Notes under the pieces: model-generated
Databases searched by the model: none
What the model saw: the letters and a program-made list of their open reading frames with translations, nothing else
What the model was told of the DNA's origin: nothing
Program-made: the position numbers and the translations under genes
Assembly (NCBI GenBank): GCA_964389285.1
Contig: CAYMCZ010000002.1
Coordinates: 186,001-250,000 of the forward strand
Reading direction: 5' to 3'
Source: Alectryocaccobium sp964389285
GTDB lineage: Bacteria; Bacillota; Clostridia; Lachnospirales; Lachnospiraceae
Length of the DNA stretch: 64,000 nucleotides
Part shown: one piece after another, positions 17,602 through 27,071 of the stretch
Position numbering within the stretch: the stretch's first letter is position 1
How the letters are laid out: the number at the start of each line of letters is the position of its first letter

Positions 17602-18738
17602 TCAAGCATTTTCTTTAAAGCCGTGTATTTTTTTGCTTTTATATGCCTGAAACTCTTTTTTCTCGATGGCGCATTGTATCTCTTTCATCAAATTATTGTA
17701 AAACCAGAGATTGTGAAGAACGCACAGTCTCATACCCAACATCTCCTTTGCTTTCAAAAGATGCCGTATATATCCTCTGGAATAACGCCTGCACGCGGGA
17801 CAGGCGCAGCCTTCTTCAATGGGAGCCGCGTCTCTTTCGTACTTTGCGTTAAAAAGATTCATCTTTCCTTTATTTGTATAAACATGCCCGTGACGTCCGT
17901 TTCTTGTCGGATAAACGCAGTCAAAAAAATCTATGCCCCGCTCAACCGCTTCGAGTATATTCTCCGGCGTTCCCACTCCCATAAGATAAGTGGGTTTGTC
18001 GGCAGACAGATGGGGAACCGTCTCCTCCAGTACGGCATACATCTGCTCATGAGACTCGCCTACGGCAAGCCCGCCTATGGCATAGCCGTCGAGTTCCATC
18101 TCTGATATGCGTTCGGCATGATCTCTTCTGATGTCAGGATAGATCGCGCCCTGATTGATGCCGAAAAGAAGCTGTTCTTTATTCAGCGTGTCTTCTCTTT
18201 CGTTAAGCATTTTCAGTTTATCACGGCATCTCTGAAGCCACCTTGTGGTCCGGGCAACCGAATTTGTTATATAATCCCTGTCGGCAAGCGCGGGAGGACA
18301 TTCATCAAATGCCATTGCAATGGTAGATGCCAGATTTGACTGGATCTGCATGCTTTCTTCCGGCCCCATAAATATTTTTCTTCCGTCAACATGGGAATTA
18401 AAATAAACGCCCTCTTCTTTTATCCTGCGCAGATCCGCCAGGGAAAAAATCTGAAAACCTCCCGAATCAGTCAGCACCGGCCCGTGCCAGTCCATAAATT
18501 TGCGAACACCGCCGAGAGCCTTTACGACTTCATCTCCCGGACGCACATGCAGATGATAGGTATTGGACAATTCCACCTGACAGCCTATCTCCTCCAGATC
18601 CTGTGACGAAACGGCGCCCTTTATGGCCGCCGCCGTACCCACATTCATAAACACCGGAGTCTGTATATCGCCGTGTACCGTATGCATAACCGCCCTTTTC
18701 GCGGCGCCGTCGGTTGCTAATATTCTGTATTCTGTCAT
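17602..18738 (-). CDS. tgt: queuine tRNA-ribosyltransferase
   Basis: Exchanges guanine 34 of GUN-anticodon tRNAs for a queuosine precursor. The 378-residue protein has the nucleophile and base-binding aspartates in LTDSGGFQIFSL and DCVYPTRNGRHGHVYT, and the C-terminal zinc site ECACPACRRYSRGYIRHLL with the final histidine in LCVLHN. Length and motifs are complete. The start MTEYRILATDG has AGGAT about 8 bp upstream. A large palindrome separates it from the upstream activase gene, so it probably has a separate promoter. Confidence 0.96.
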   Translation of the reverse strand: MTEYRILATDGAAKRAVMHTVHGDIQTPVFMNVGTAAAIKGAVSSQDLEEIGCQVELSNTYHLHVRPGDEVVKALGGVRKFMDWHGPVLTDSGGFQIFSLADLRRIKEEGVYFNSHVDGRKIFMGPEESMQIQSNLASTIAMAFDECPPALADRDYITNSVARTTRWLQRCRDKLKMLNEREDTLNKEQLLFGINQGAIYPDIRRDHAERISEMELDGYAIGGLAVGESHEQMYAVLEETVPHLSADKPTYLMGVGTPENILEAVERGIDFFDCVYPTRNGRHGHVYTNKGKMNLFNAKYERDAAPIEEGCACPACRRYSRGYIRHLLKAKEMLGMRLCVLHNLWFYNNLMKEIQCAIEKKEFQAYKSKKIHGFKENA

Positions 18739-18774
18739 ATCATTTATCCTAATTATAAGTCTTGTTTAGCAGCA

Positions 18775-18940
18775 GCAACCGCATTATGCAAACCGAACGA
18801 TTATTCTGAAGGGGACATCCGCAGCGCCGGTCCTTAGCGAACGCAAGCGTAAGCGCAGCGTGAGGTTAGTACCGCTGCGCGAGGACTAAGTGCGAACGGT
18901 CCCCGGACGAATAATCGTGAGAATGCATAATAGCGGTTGC
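18775..18940. repeat. 166-bp imperfect palindrome between activase gene and tgt
   Basis: Nested inverted arms can be matched by eye: 18775-18790 with 18924-18940 (GCAACCGCATTATGCA), 18798-18806 with 18909-18917 (CGATTATTC), 18811-18816 with 18899-18904 (GGGGAC), and an inner perfect 8-bp GCGCAGCG/CGCTGCGC stem at 18853-18860/18873-18880. The whole 220-bp gap is thus one long cruciform-like element with no coding frame. Both neighbours are on the minus strand, so it is not simply a convergent terminator. It may be a dispersed palindromic repeat or a miniature mobile element. Confidence 0.8.
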
Positions 18941-18958
18941 CTCACCGGACAGCGGCTT

Positions 18959-21900
18959 TTATTTCAGATGTTTATTAGCCGTTGCCAGCATCAGCTTAAT
19001 CCTGTTAAGCTGATTAACCTCAGACGCGCCCGGATCATAGTCCACCGCCGCGATATTCGCCCTCGGATAACGCTTTCTTATGGCTTTGATAACACCCTTT
19101 CCGACTATGTGATTCGGCAGACAGGCAAATGGCTGTATGCAGACTATGTTTTCAACGCCCGCGTGAATAAGTTCCATCATCTCGCCGGTCAAAAACCAGC
19201 CCTCTCCCGTCTGATTTCCCACGGAAACTATGGGCGAAGCATATTTCGCCAGATCTCTTATGTCAGCAGGCGGGGTAAAATGCTTACTGCGCTTAAACTC
19301 CTTAGAGGCGGCCGATCTCAGAATATTTATGCCCTTGATACCCAGGTTGCAAAGCAGGGCGGTCTTCGCGCTTCCTCCGAGATGATCCCTCTTGAAGTTT
19401 GCGTTATAAAAACTGTATATGAAGAAGTCAAGCAGGTCGGGGCAGACGGCCTCCGCCCCCTCCTTTTCAAGCAGATCCACAAGATAATTGTTTGCCGCCG
19501 GGAGGAATTTTACGAGGATTTCTCCCACGATTCCAACCCTCGGTTTAACCTCATCCTTTATCGGCAGATTGTCGAAATCATGTATTATCGTCCTGCAGAT
19601 CTGTTTATATCTTCTGTATGCAGGCTTAGGACTCGTAACAAAGCTTATGCATATCTTTTCCCATTTTTCATGCATCTTATTTGCGGAGCCGGGAATCTTT
19701 TCATACGGACGCATCCTGTAAAGACATTTCATCAGAATGTCTCCGAATACGAGCGCATAAATGGCCCTGAATGCCATATCCGCATTTACTTTCAGGCCGG
19801 GATTGTCTTCAAGCCCGCTTAAATTAAGCGAGATAACCGGTATCTGGCTCATACCCGCCTTTTCGAGAGCGCGCCTTATAAAGGCTATGTAATTTGAGGC
19901 CCTGCAGCCGCCGCCTGTCTGGGTGATGATGATAGCCGTCTTATCCGGATCATACTTGCCGGTTGAAAGGGCTTCCATGTACTGTCCCACCACCATAAGA
20001 GACGGATAGCAGGCGTCGTTGTTTACGTATTTGAGGCCCATGTCCACGGCTTTTTTATTGTCATTAGGAAGTATGACAAGGTTATAGCCGCCCTTGGCAA
20101 AAGCCGGTCCCAGTATGTTAAAATGAATCGGCGACATCTGGGGCGCGAGTATCGTATAGTCTTTGCGCATCTCAGGCATAAACTTCTTCTTTTCTATGGA
20201 AGAAGGCTTGATATGACGCACTCTGTTTTTAACGGATTCCTGATCCCGCAGCGCCGCAAGCAGGGAACGCACCCTGATCCTTGCCGCTCCCAGATTATTT
20301 ACCTCATCTATTTTAAGACAGGTATAAATCTTTCCGCTGTTTGTCAGAATCTCATAAACCTGATCCGTTGTAACCGCGTCCAGACCGCAGCCGAAGCTGT
20401 TGAGCTGTATAAGCTCAAGATCATCCCTTGTCTTGACAAAATTGGCCGCGGCGTAAAGCCTGGTATGATACATCCACTGGTCCGTAACCCGCAAAGGCCT
20501 TTCCAACTCTATAATGTCAGAAACCGAATCCTCCGTAAGCACGGCGATATCGTATGAATTTATCATCTCCGGAATACCGTGATGAATCTCGGGATCTATG
20601 TGATACGGTCTCCCGGCGAGCACTATGCCCCTCATCCCGGTCTTTTCCATCCATTTGATGGTTTCACGGCCTCTCATCCTGATATCATGACGGGCTCTCG
20701 CCATCTCCTGCCATCCCGCACGGCAGGCGCTTCTGACCTCTTTAGCCGGAATTCCGGGGAACTGTTTTACAAGCTCATCGGCAAGCACCTTTTCATTTGT
20801 AAAGGCAAGAAACGGGTTATGGAATTTGATCGAAGGATCTTCAAGTTCATCCACGTTGTTTTTGATGTTTTCGGCGTATGAAGTAACGATCGGGCAGTTA
20901 TAATGATTTACCGCCTCGTCAAACTCCTCTCTCTCGTAAGGAACGCAGGGATAAAAGATATATTTTATGCCCTGTTCGATCAGCCATGAAACATGACCGT
21001 GAGCGAGCTTCGCGGGATAACATTCGGATTCGCTCGGAATGGATTCTATACCCATCTCGTATATCTTCCTCGTGGAAACCGGTGAAATGATTACCCTGAA
21101 GCCCAACTGGGTGAAAAAAGTAAACCAAAGCGGATAGTTCTCAAACATGTTGAGTACCCTCGGTATGCCTACCGTTCCCCTGTATGCCTGATTCGGCGCA
21201 AGAGGCTCGTATCCGAAAATCCTGTTGTTTTTATATTCAAAAAGATTCGGTATGTTCTTTATGTTTTTTTCTTTGCCGAGACCTTTTTCGCATCTGTTGC
21301 CGCTTATGTATTTTCTGCCGCCGGTAAAACGGTTTACGGTCAGACGGCATTTGTTTGTGCAGGCGTTGCAATGAGTCATTGTCGTGGTGTACTCAAGCTG
21401 ATCTATCTCATCGAGCGTGAGCATGCCCGTCTCCTGTCCCTTGCACCTGTTTCTGGCTATAAGTGCAGCTCCGAAAGCCCCCATTATACCGGCTATGTCG
21501 GGTCTGATGGCTTCACATTCGGCTATACGCTCGAAACTTCTCAATACGCCGTCATTATAAAATGTGCCGCCCTGGACAACGATATGATTTCCGAGCTCAG
21601 ACGCGTCCGAAACCTTTATTACTTTGTAAAGCGCGTTTTTTATGACCGAATATGCAAGTCCCGCCGAAATATCGCCTACGGTGGCTCCCTCTTTTTGCGC
21701 CTGCTTTACTTTGGAATTCATAAATACGGTACAGCGCGTCCCCAGATCTATCGGGTGTTCAGCGAAAAGAGCCTCTCTGGCAAAATCCTGCACGGTATAA
21801 TTCAGTGACTGGGCAAAGTTTTCGATAAAGGAACCGCAGCCCGACGAACAGGCTTCATTTAAAAGCACGCTGTCAACGGTATTGTTTTTGATCTTGATGC

Positions 21901-23185
21901 ATTTCATGTCCTGACCGCCGATATCGAGGATACAGTCCACCTCGGGATCAAAAAACGCCGCCGCCGTATAATGAGCGATGGTTTCCACCTCTCCTTCATC
22001 CAGCATCAGGGCCGCCTTTATAAGCGCCTCTCCGTACCCGGTGGAACATCCGTAAGCCAGCCTTGCCTTCTCCGGTATTTTTTTATGTATCTCTCTGATC
22101 GCGCCGATAGTCGTCTCGAGAGGATTGCCTTCGTTGTTTTTATAAAATGAATAAAGAAGCGTTCCGTCTTCAGACACGACCGCAACCTTTGTGGTCGTGG
22201 AACCCGCGTCCACGCCCAGATAACAGTTGCCTTCATAATCCTCAAGACGGGCTTTTTTTACTTTGTATTTGCTCTGTCTCGCCAAAAATTCCAGATAAGC
22301 GTCATCATCCACGAAAAGAGGCTCCATGCGTTCTACCTCGAATTCCATCTTAATGCCGCTTTCCAGCACTTTTTTCATATCCGAAAGATAGATGACATTT
22401 TCGTCTTTTGCATTCATGGCGGATCCCATGGCCGCGAAAAGATGCGATCTCTCCGGAATTATCGTATGCTCTTCATCTAATTTGAGTGTGCGTATAAAAG
22501 CATTTCTCAGCTCCGGGAGAAAATGAAGGGGGCCTCCCAGAAAAGCCACATGCCCCCGGATCGGCTTTCCGCAGGCGAGGCCGGAAATGGTCTGATTGAC
22601 CACGGCCTGAAATATGGATGCTGCCAGGTCTTCCCTCCTGGCTCCGTCATTTATAAGCGGCTGGATGTCCGTCTTTGCGAAAACGCCGCATCTTGCCGCG
22701 ATCGGGTATATGTCATGATAATCTTTCGCAAGTTCATTTAATCCCATGGCGTCGGTCTTTAAAAGACTTGCCATCTGGTCTATAAAAGATCCCGTACCGC
22801 CTGCGCAGATTCCGTTCATGCGCTGCTCCACGTTGCCGTTTTCGAAGTATACGATCTTAGCGTCTTCTCCGCCCAGTTCTATGGCCACATCAGTCTTGGG
22901 AATGTATTTTTCTATGGCGCTTGAAACCGCCACGACTTCCTGAAGGAACTCAACGCCGAGATGTTTCGCAAGAGTAAGCCCCCCGCTTCCCGTAATAACG
23001 GGAGCGAGATGGGTTTCTCCGATCTCTTCATACGCCTTTCCGAGAAGCTCTGCGAGCGTTTCCTGGATGTTTGCGTAATGTCTCGCATAATCCGAAAACA
23101 GCAATTCCCCTTTTTCATCAAGAATGGCTATCTTTACGGTTGTAGATCCGATATCAATACCAAGTCTGCATCTTTCTTTTGTCAT
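18959..23185 (-). CDS. fused two-domain acyl-CoA dehydratase activase (BadF/HgdC type, DUF2229)
   Basis: A 1408-residue protein with two ASKHA ATPase domains of the 2-hydroxyacyl-CoA dehydratase activator family: RLGIDIGSTTVKIAILD near 7 and YLGVDAGSTTTKVAVVS near 323. Each carries the two cysteines that in HgdC-type dimers bind a 4Fe-4S cluster (GICAGGTGSF with ARCGVFAKTD; EACSSGCGSF with GTRCTVFMNS). A Cys-rich segment HCNACTNKC (about 640) and a DUF2229-type region with SESECYPAKLAHGH follow. Activators drive ATP-dependent electron injection into radical dehydratases; no dehydratase subunits are adjacent. GGAG precedes the ATG. The exact substrate system is unknown. Confidence 0.9.
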   Translation of the reverse strand: MTKERCRLGIDIGSTTVKIAILDEKGELLFSDYARHYANIQETLAELLGKAYEEIGETHLAPVITGSGGLTLAKHLGVEFLQEVVAVSSAIEKYIPKTDVAIELGGEDAKIVYFENGNVEQRMNGICAGGTGSFIDQMASLLKTDAMGLNELAKDYHDIYPIAARCGVFAKTDIQPLINDGARREDLAASIFQAVVNQTISGLACGKPIRGHVAFLGGPLHFLPELRNAFIRTLKLDEEHTIIPERSHLFAAMGSAMNAKDENVIYLSDMKKVLESGIKMEFEVERMEPLFVDDDAYLEFLARQSKYKVKKARLEDYEGNCYLGVDAGSTTTKVAVVSEDGTLLYSFYKNNEGNPLETTIGAIREIHKKIPEKARLAYGCSTGYGEALIKAALMLDEGEVETIAHYTAAAFFDPEVDCILDIGGQDMKCIKIKNNTVDSVLLNEACSSGCGSFIENFAQSLNYTVQDFAREALFAEHPIDLGTRCTVFMNSKVKQAQKEGATVGDISAGLAYSVIKNALYKVIKVSDASELGNHIVVQGGTFYNDGVLRSFERIAECEAIRPDIAGIMGAFGAALIARNRCKGQETGMLTLDEIDQLEYTTTMTHCNACTNKCRLTVNRFTGGRKYISGNRCEKGLGKEKNIKNIPNLFEYKNNRIFGYEPLAPNQAYRGTVGIPRVLNMFENYPLWFTFFTQLGFRVIISPVSTRKIYEMGIESIPSESECYPAKLAHGHVSWLIEQGIKYIFYPCVPYEREEFDEAVNHYNCPIVTSYAENIKNNVDELEDPSIKFHNPFLAFTNEKVLADELVKQFPGIPAKEVRSACRAGWQEMARARHDIRMRGRETIKWMEKTGMRGIVLAGRPYHIDPEIHHGIPEMINSYDIAVLTEDSVSDIIELERPLRVTDQWMYHTRLYAAANFVKTRDDLELIQLNSFGCGLDAVTTDQVYEILTNSGKIYTCLKIDEVNNLGAARIRVRSLLAALRDQESVKNRVRHIKPSSIEKKKFMPEMRKDYTILAPQMSPIHFNILGPAFAKGGYNLVILPNDNKKAVDMGLKYVNNDACYPSLMVVGQYMEALSTGKYDPDKTAIIITQTGGGCRASNYIAFIRRALEKAGMSQIPVISLNLSGLEDNPGLKVNADMAFRAIYALVFGDILMKCLYRMRPYEKIPGSANKMHEKWEKICISFVTSPKPAYRRYKQICRTIIHDFDNLPIKDEVKPRVGIVGEILVKFLPAANNYLVDLLEKEGAEAVCPDLLDFFIYSFYNANFKRDHLGGSAKTALLCNLGIKGINILRSAASKEFKRSKHFTPPADIRDLAKYASPIVSVGNQTGEGWFLTGEMMELIHAGVENIVCIQPFACLPNHIVGKGVIKAIRKRYPRANIAAVDYDPGASEVNQLNRIKLMLATANKHLK

Positions 23186-23213
23186 ATATTCATTCTCCGC
23201 AAATCAGATTTAT

Positions 23214-24839
23214 TTATCTGTAAACCTTTATTTTTCTTAAAAGCGTTACCATTTTAGAGCCGAGCGGATAAGTCCGCAGCTCATCCGGTGTCGTCCTGCT
23301 GACCTTAACGTAAGCTATCATATATACTATTATGCCTGAAATAATTGCAAGTATAAGCCCTATGGATGGTCTTTTTGTGAGGTTGAACAGCACGAAGTAT
23401 ACCACCATTACGGCTATGGCCATAATTATGGATCCGATGATCGGCTCCAGATATGCCCTTCTGATATCGTTACGGAAATTCAGATATCTCTTCATAGCCC
23501 TTGCGTTCAGTATGCAGTAGACTATGGAAAATACGATACCCGCGATCATGACGGCATATATGTCCAGTCCCGGCGCGATAAGCAGCATTATAACAAGCGC
23601 TACAACGTTTGCTCCCAGAGAAACGGCCGCGTTTATCATGGCGACTTTTTGTTTGCCTATGGACTGCAGGGCGCATCCGCTTACCGTGCATATCGCCGCA
23701 AATACGACATACGCCGAACCCGTGAACAAAAGCTTTGTCGCCAGATCCGAAGCCGCGGGAAACAGGAGGCCCATTATCGGCTGCGCAAGTATCGTAAGCC
23801 CCAACGCGGACGGGATGCATAAAAACATCGTCAGCCTCATTGTCTGATTGATCTTTTTATTTGCCCCCCTGTAATCTTTAAGTGCATAGCAGTATGAAAC
23901 TTCCGGCATCATTGCCGAAGCGCTCGCCGAAGCCAGAGCCAACGGAATGTTAATTACAGGCATATAATAATTGCTGAACTCTCCGTAAGCGGCTGAAATG
24001 CTGTCGGCATTTACTCCCTGCCATCCCTGGATGCCGGCATATAAATAACTGTCGATATAACCGCTCGCATTATTTATGAAAGTAGTCAGTATGACAGGTG
24101 TTATCATCAGAATGATAAGAGCAAAGATGCTCCTGTACGACTCTTCTCTTTTGTGGCGGTCTTTAAGAACCCTTCTTCGGAAAGTCTTTTTGTTTATGTT
24201 GTATACGAACAACATAAACAAAAGGCCGGTCACCACCCCGGCTCCGGTACCCAGCGTACCTCCGACCGCACCGTAAACCGCACCGCCGCGGCTGCCTGTT
24301 CCTCCCATGTTTGACACTAAAATCCATGCCGCCAAAATACTTACAACAGCATTCATTATCTGCTCAAGTATCTGGGATACGGAAGTAGGCGTCATATTGT
24401 GATGCGCCTGAAAATAGCCTCTTAACACGCCCAGTATGGCAGACAGGAACACTGTCGGCGCAAGCACCTGCAGAGCCGGCACGGCATTTTGCTGATTTGA
24501 CGGAAGCAGTACGCCTCCTCCGAAAAATGCAATCAATGCCGCTATGCCGCCTACAATAACGGCATAAAACAGCGCCCCTCTGAATATCTTATGGGCGTTT
24601 CTGTATTCTTTTACGGCCAGACGTTCCGACACTATTTTTGATACGGCCATCGGTATGCTGTAAGAAGATATGAGCAGCAATATTGAATAGAGATTGCTGG
24701 CATATCCGTAATAGCCGAGTCCGACCGATCCGAGGATAGCTCCGAGAGGCCTTCTGTAGATCAGACCTATTATTCTCGAAATTATGGTTGCTCCCATCAA
24801 AATAGAAGCATTCCTCACCAGGGTATTTTTCTTACCCAT
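23214..24839 (-). CDS. SpoVB/MurJ-like polysaccharide or lipid-linked flippase
   Basis: A polytopic membrane protein of 541 residues with roughly 14 hydrophobic helices, belonging to the MOP (MATE/MurJ/SpoVB) exporter superfamily. The start NTLVRNASILMGATIISRIIGLIYRRPL is typical of the SpoVB/YtgP group, which moves lipid-linked cell-wall precursors across the membrane; a conserved loop with LRGYFQAHHNMTPTSVSQILEQ supports this. AAGGAGATGTT precedes the ATG. It ends 28 bp before the activase gene; the two functions are not obviously linked. It could serve spore cortex or general wall synthesis. Confidence 0.88.
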   Translation of the reverse strand: MGKKNTLVRNASILMGATIISRIIGLIYRRPLGAILGSVGLGYYGYASNLYSILLLISSYSIPMAVSKIVSERLAVKEYRNAHKIFRGALFYAVIVGGIAALIAFFGGGVLLPSNQQNAVPALQVLAPTVFLSAILGVLRGYFQAHHNMTPTSVSQILEQIMNAVVSILAAWILVSNMGGTGSRGGAVYGAVGGTLGTGAGVVTGLLFMLFVYNINKKTFRRRVLKDRHKREESYRSIFALIILMITPVILTTFINNASGYIDSYLYAGIQGWQGVNADSISAAYGEFSNYYMPVINIPLALASASASAMMPEVSYCYALKDYRGANKKINQTMRLTMFLCIPSALGLTILAQPIMGLLFPAASDLATKLLFTGSAYVVFAAICTVSGCALQSIGKQKVAMINAAVSLGANVVALVIMLLIAPGLDIYAVMIAGIVFSIVYCILNARAMKRYLNFRNDIRRAYLEPIIGSIIMAIAVMVVYFVLFNLTKRPSIGLILAIISGIIVYMIAYVKVSRTTPDELRTYPLGSKMVTLLRKIKVYR

Positions 24840-24848
24840 AACATCTCC

Positions 24849-25523
24849 TTAAATATTTTCAATCTGCCAGTCTATCGGCGCTTCGCCGGCGGCAGTTAAA
24901 AATTCATTTGCTTTTGAAAAATGACGGCATCCGAAAAACCCTTTATAGGCCGATAAAGGACTCGGATGCGCAGCCTCCAGAACAAGATGCTTCGGATTGC
25001 GAAGAAGCCTTTTCTTTGCTCTGGCATTTCCTCCCCAAAGCATGAACACCACAGGCTTTTCAAAAGCGTCAACCGCACTGATCACCGCATCCGTAAAGGT
25101 CTGCCAGCCGATATCTTTATGTGAGTTTGCCTGATGGGCTCTTACCGTCAGTACGGTGTTCAGCAAAAGCACTCCCTGCCGTGCCCATTTGACAAGAAAG
25201 CCGTTGTTCGGGACAGACAATCCCAGATCATCATGCAGTTCTTTGTAAATATTGGCAAGGGACGGGGGAATCTGAACTCCCGGGCGAACCGAAAAACAAA
25301 GGCCGTGGGCCTGTCCTTCTTCATGGTACGGATCCTGACCCAGAATAACTGCCTTTACTTTTTCCGCCGGTGTATAATGAAAAGCTCCAAACAGCTCTGC
25401 CGCCGGAGGATATATTTTCGTTTTCCTGTATTCTTCATTTACTTTTATATATAACTGTCTGTAATATTCCTGACCGAACTGAGGTTTTAAAATCTCTGCC
25501 CACTTTCCCGTGATCGGAGGCAT
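24849..25523 (-). CDS. ung: uracil-DNA glycosylase, family 1
   Basis: Removes uracil from DNA. The 224-residue length and all key motifs fit family 1: the water-activating GQDPYH with D64, the uracil-binding GLCFSV, LLLNTVLTVR, and the C-terminal HPSPLSAYKGFFG with the catalytic histidine. AAAAAGGGG precedes the ATG. It is 9 bp upstream of the flippase gene on the same strand, and 64 bp from hisF. Confidence 0.97.
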   Translation of the reverse strand: MPPITGKWAEILKPQFGQEYYRQLYIKVNEEYRKTKIYPPAAELFGAFHYTPAEKVKAVILGQDPYHEEGQAHGLCFSVRPGVQIPPSLANIYKELHDDLGLSVPNNGFLVKWARQGVLLLNTVLTVRAHQANSHKDIGWQTFTDAVISAVDAFEKPVVFMLWGGNARAKKRLLRNPKHLVLEAAHPSPLSAYKGFFGCRHFSKANEFLTAAGEAPIDWQIENI

Positions 25524-25587
25524 ATTTTTCCCCTTTTTATAAATATTTCCGGGCCGGCAGGTTTTAGGAAACTCAGAGTCTCCGTAA

Positions 25588-26349
25588 TTATAACCTGACA
25601 GGCACTCCTTTTTCTTTCAGATAACGCTTAAGATCGGTAATAACGAGTTCTTTATTGTGAAAAAGCGATGCTGCCAAAGCGGCATCGGCTCCGCCCTGTG
25701 TCAAAGCTTCGTGAAAATGTTCCATAGTGCCGGCTCCGCCGGATGCAATAACGGGAATATTCACCGTATCCGCTATGGCCTTTGTAAGCGCTATATCGTA
25801 TCCTGCCTTGGTCCCGTCGCCGTCCATGCTTGTCAGAAGAATCTCTCCGGCTCCGAGCTTTTCCGCTTTTTCGGCCCACCATAAGGCGTCTATGCCTGTA
25901 TCATATCTGCCGCCGTGGGAGTATATGTTCCAGCCGCCGTCACCATCTCTTTTTTTTGCATCTATAGCCACGACGACACACTGGCTTCCGAAGATTTCGG
26001 CGGCCTCGGAGATCAGGGCGGGATTCGCTATCGCAGCGGAATTGACCGAGATCTTGTCAGCGCCTTCTCTTAACAGTTTTCTGAAATCATCAACCGTTCT
26101 GATCCCGCCTCCGACCGTAAACGGTATGAATACCTTTGCCGCGACGGCACGCACAAGCTCCACAACGGTATCCCGCCTGTCGCTCGAAGCGGTTATATCC
26201 AGAAAGACCAGCTCGTCGGCACCTTCCGCGTCATATATTGCAGCGACCTCGACAGGATCTCCGGCATCTCTCAGATTTATGAAATTTACACCCTTTACCA
26301 CTCTTCCGTCTTTTACGTCAAGACACGGAATAATTCTTTTTGTATGCAT
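25588..26349 (-). CDS. hisF: imidazole glycerol phosphate synthase, cyclase subunit
   Basis: Forms imidazole glycerol phosphate and AICAR from PRFAR with ammonia delivered by HisH. The 253-residue (beta/alpha)8 barrel shows the catalytic aspartates in RIIPCLDVKDGRVVKG and LTSMDGDGTKAGYD and the phosphate loops FTVGGGIR and IASGGAGT. The start at 26349 is preferred because MHTKRIIPCLDV is the universal opening; the in-frame ATG 14 codons upstream would lie inside hisH. It starts 20 bp after the hisH stop. No other his genes are in the window. Confidence 0.97.
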   Translation of the reverse strand: MHTKRIIPCLDVKDGRVVKGVNFINLRDAGDPVEVAAIYDAEGADELVFLDITASSDRRDTVVELVRAVAAKVFIPFTVGGGIRTVDDFRKLLREGADKISVNSAAIANPALISEAAEIFGSQCVVVAIDAKKRDGDGGWNIYSHGGRYDTGIDALWWAEKAEKLGAGEILLTSMDGDGTKAGYDIALTKAIADTVNIPVIASGGAGTMEHFHEALTQGGADAALAASLFHNKELVITDLKRYLKEKGVPVRL

Positions 26350-26368
26350 CCTCAGCTCCCGCGCTTTC

Positions 26369-26974
26369 TTAAAGTTTCCTGAAGTTGTCAAGCAGCTTCA
26401 TACCGATCCGGGAACTCTTTTCAGGATGAAACTGACAGCCGAATATGTTATCCGATTCAACCGCGGCATCTATTTCGACCCCGTATTCGGTACGGGCGGC
26501 TACTATGCTTTTATCTTCGGCTTTCAGATAATATGAATGTACAAAATATACATACGGGTTTTCGCGAACGTCCGCAAAAAGCCTGCTCGGATTCGGATAT
26601 TTCAGGTCGTTCCATCCCATGTGAGGAATTTTAAGGCCTTCAAAATTAGGTATCTTTAAAATCTTTCCCTTTAACAAAGAAAGGCCTTTTATATCCGGAG
26701 ATTCTTCACTGGAATCAAAGAGCATCTGCAGCCCTAAGCATATTCCGAGAAGAGGCGTGCCTTTTTCGACTATTTTATAAATAGTCTGATCCAGTCCGCT
26801 TTTACGCAAATTGTCCATGGCCGCTCCGAAACTGCCGACTCCGGGAAGAATGACTTTATCCGCATCAAACAGGATTTTTTCTTCCCCCGTAACGACCGTT
26901 TCCTCTCCCAGATACTGAAAAGCCTTTTCAACGCTTTTCATGTTGCCTGCGCCGTAATCTATAATACCGATCAT
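26369..26974 (-). CDS. hisH: imidazole glycerol phosphate synthase, glutaminase subunit
   Basis: Class I glutamine amidotransferase that feeds ammonia to HisF. The 201 residues contain the nucleophile elbow LLGICLGLQML (cysteine), the oxyanion region PGVGSFGAAM, and the catalytic His-Glu in GCQFHPEKSS. The ATG has AGGT upstream, and a good promoter lies at 27032-27060, so hisH-hisF appears to be an independent two-gene unit. Confidence 0.97.
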   Translation of the reverse strand: MIGIIDYGAGNMKSVEKAFQYLGEETVVTGEEKILFDADKVILPGVGSFGAAMDNLRKSGLDQTIYKIVEKGTPLLGICLGLQMLFDSSEESPDIKGLSLLKGKILKIPNFEGLKIPHMGWNDLKYPNPSRLFADVRENPYVYFVHSYYLKAEDKSIVAARTEYGVEIDAAVESDNIFGCQFHPEKSSRIGMKLLDNFRKL

Positions 26975-27031
26975 ATTTTTTTACCTGAATACTCAAAAAT
27001 GACATACCGCTCAAGACAGTATAATAAGAGC

Positions 27032-27060
27032 ATTATATCTCAAAGAGTTGCTTCAAACAA
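27032..27060 (-). promoter_or_regulatory. sigma-A-type promoter of hisH-hisF
   Basis: On the minus strand TTGTTT (27055-27060), a 17-bp spacer and a consensus TATAAT (27032-27037) lie about 57 bp upstream of the hisH start. No T-box or leader peptide is evident between it and hisH. Confidence 0.6.
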
Positions 27061-27071
27061 GAAAATATTTA

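Noticed and set aside
18890..19822. 310-codon plus-strand frame at the end of the activase gene
   Set aside because: Antisense shadow of the activase; starts inside the palindrome and has no family resemblance.
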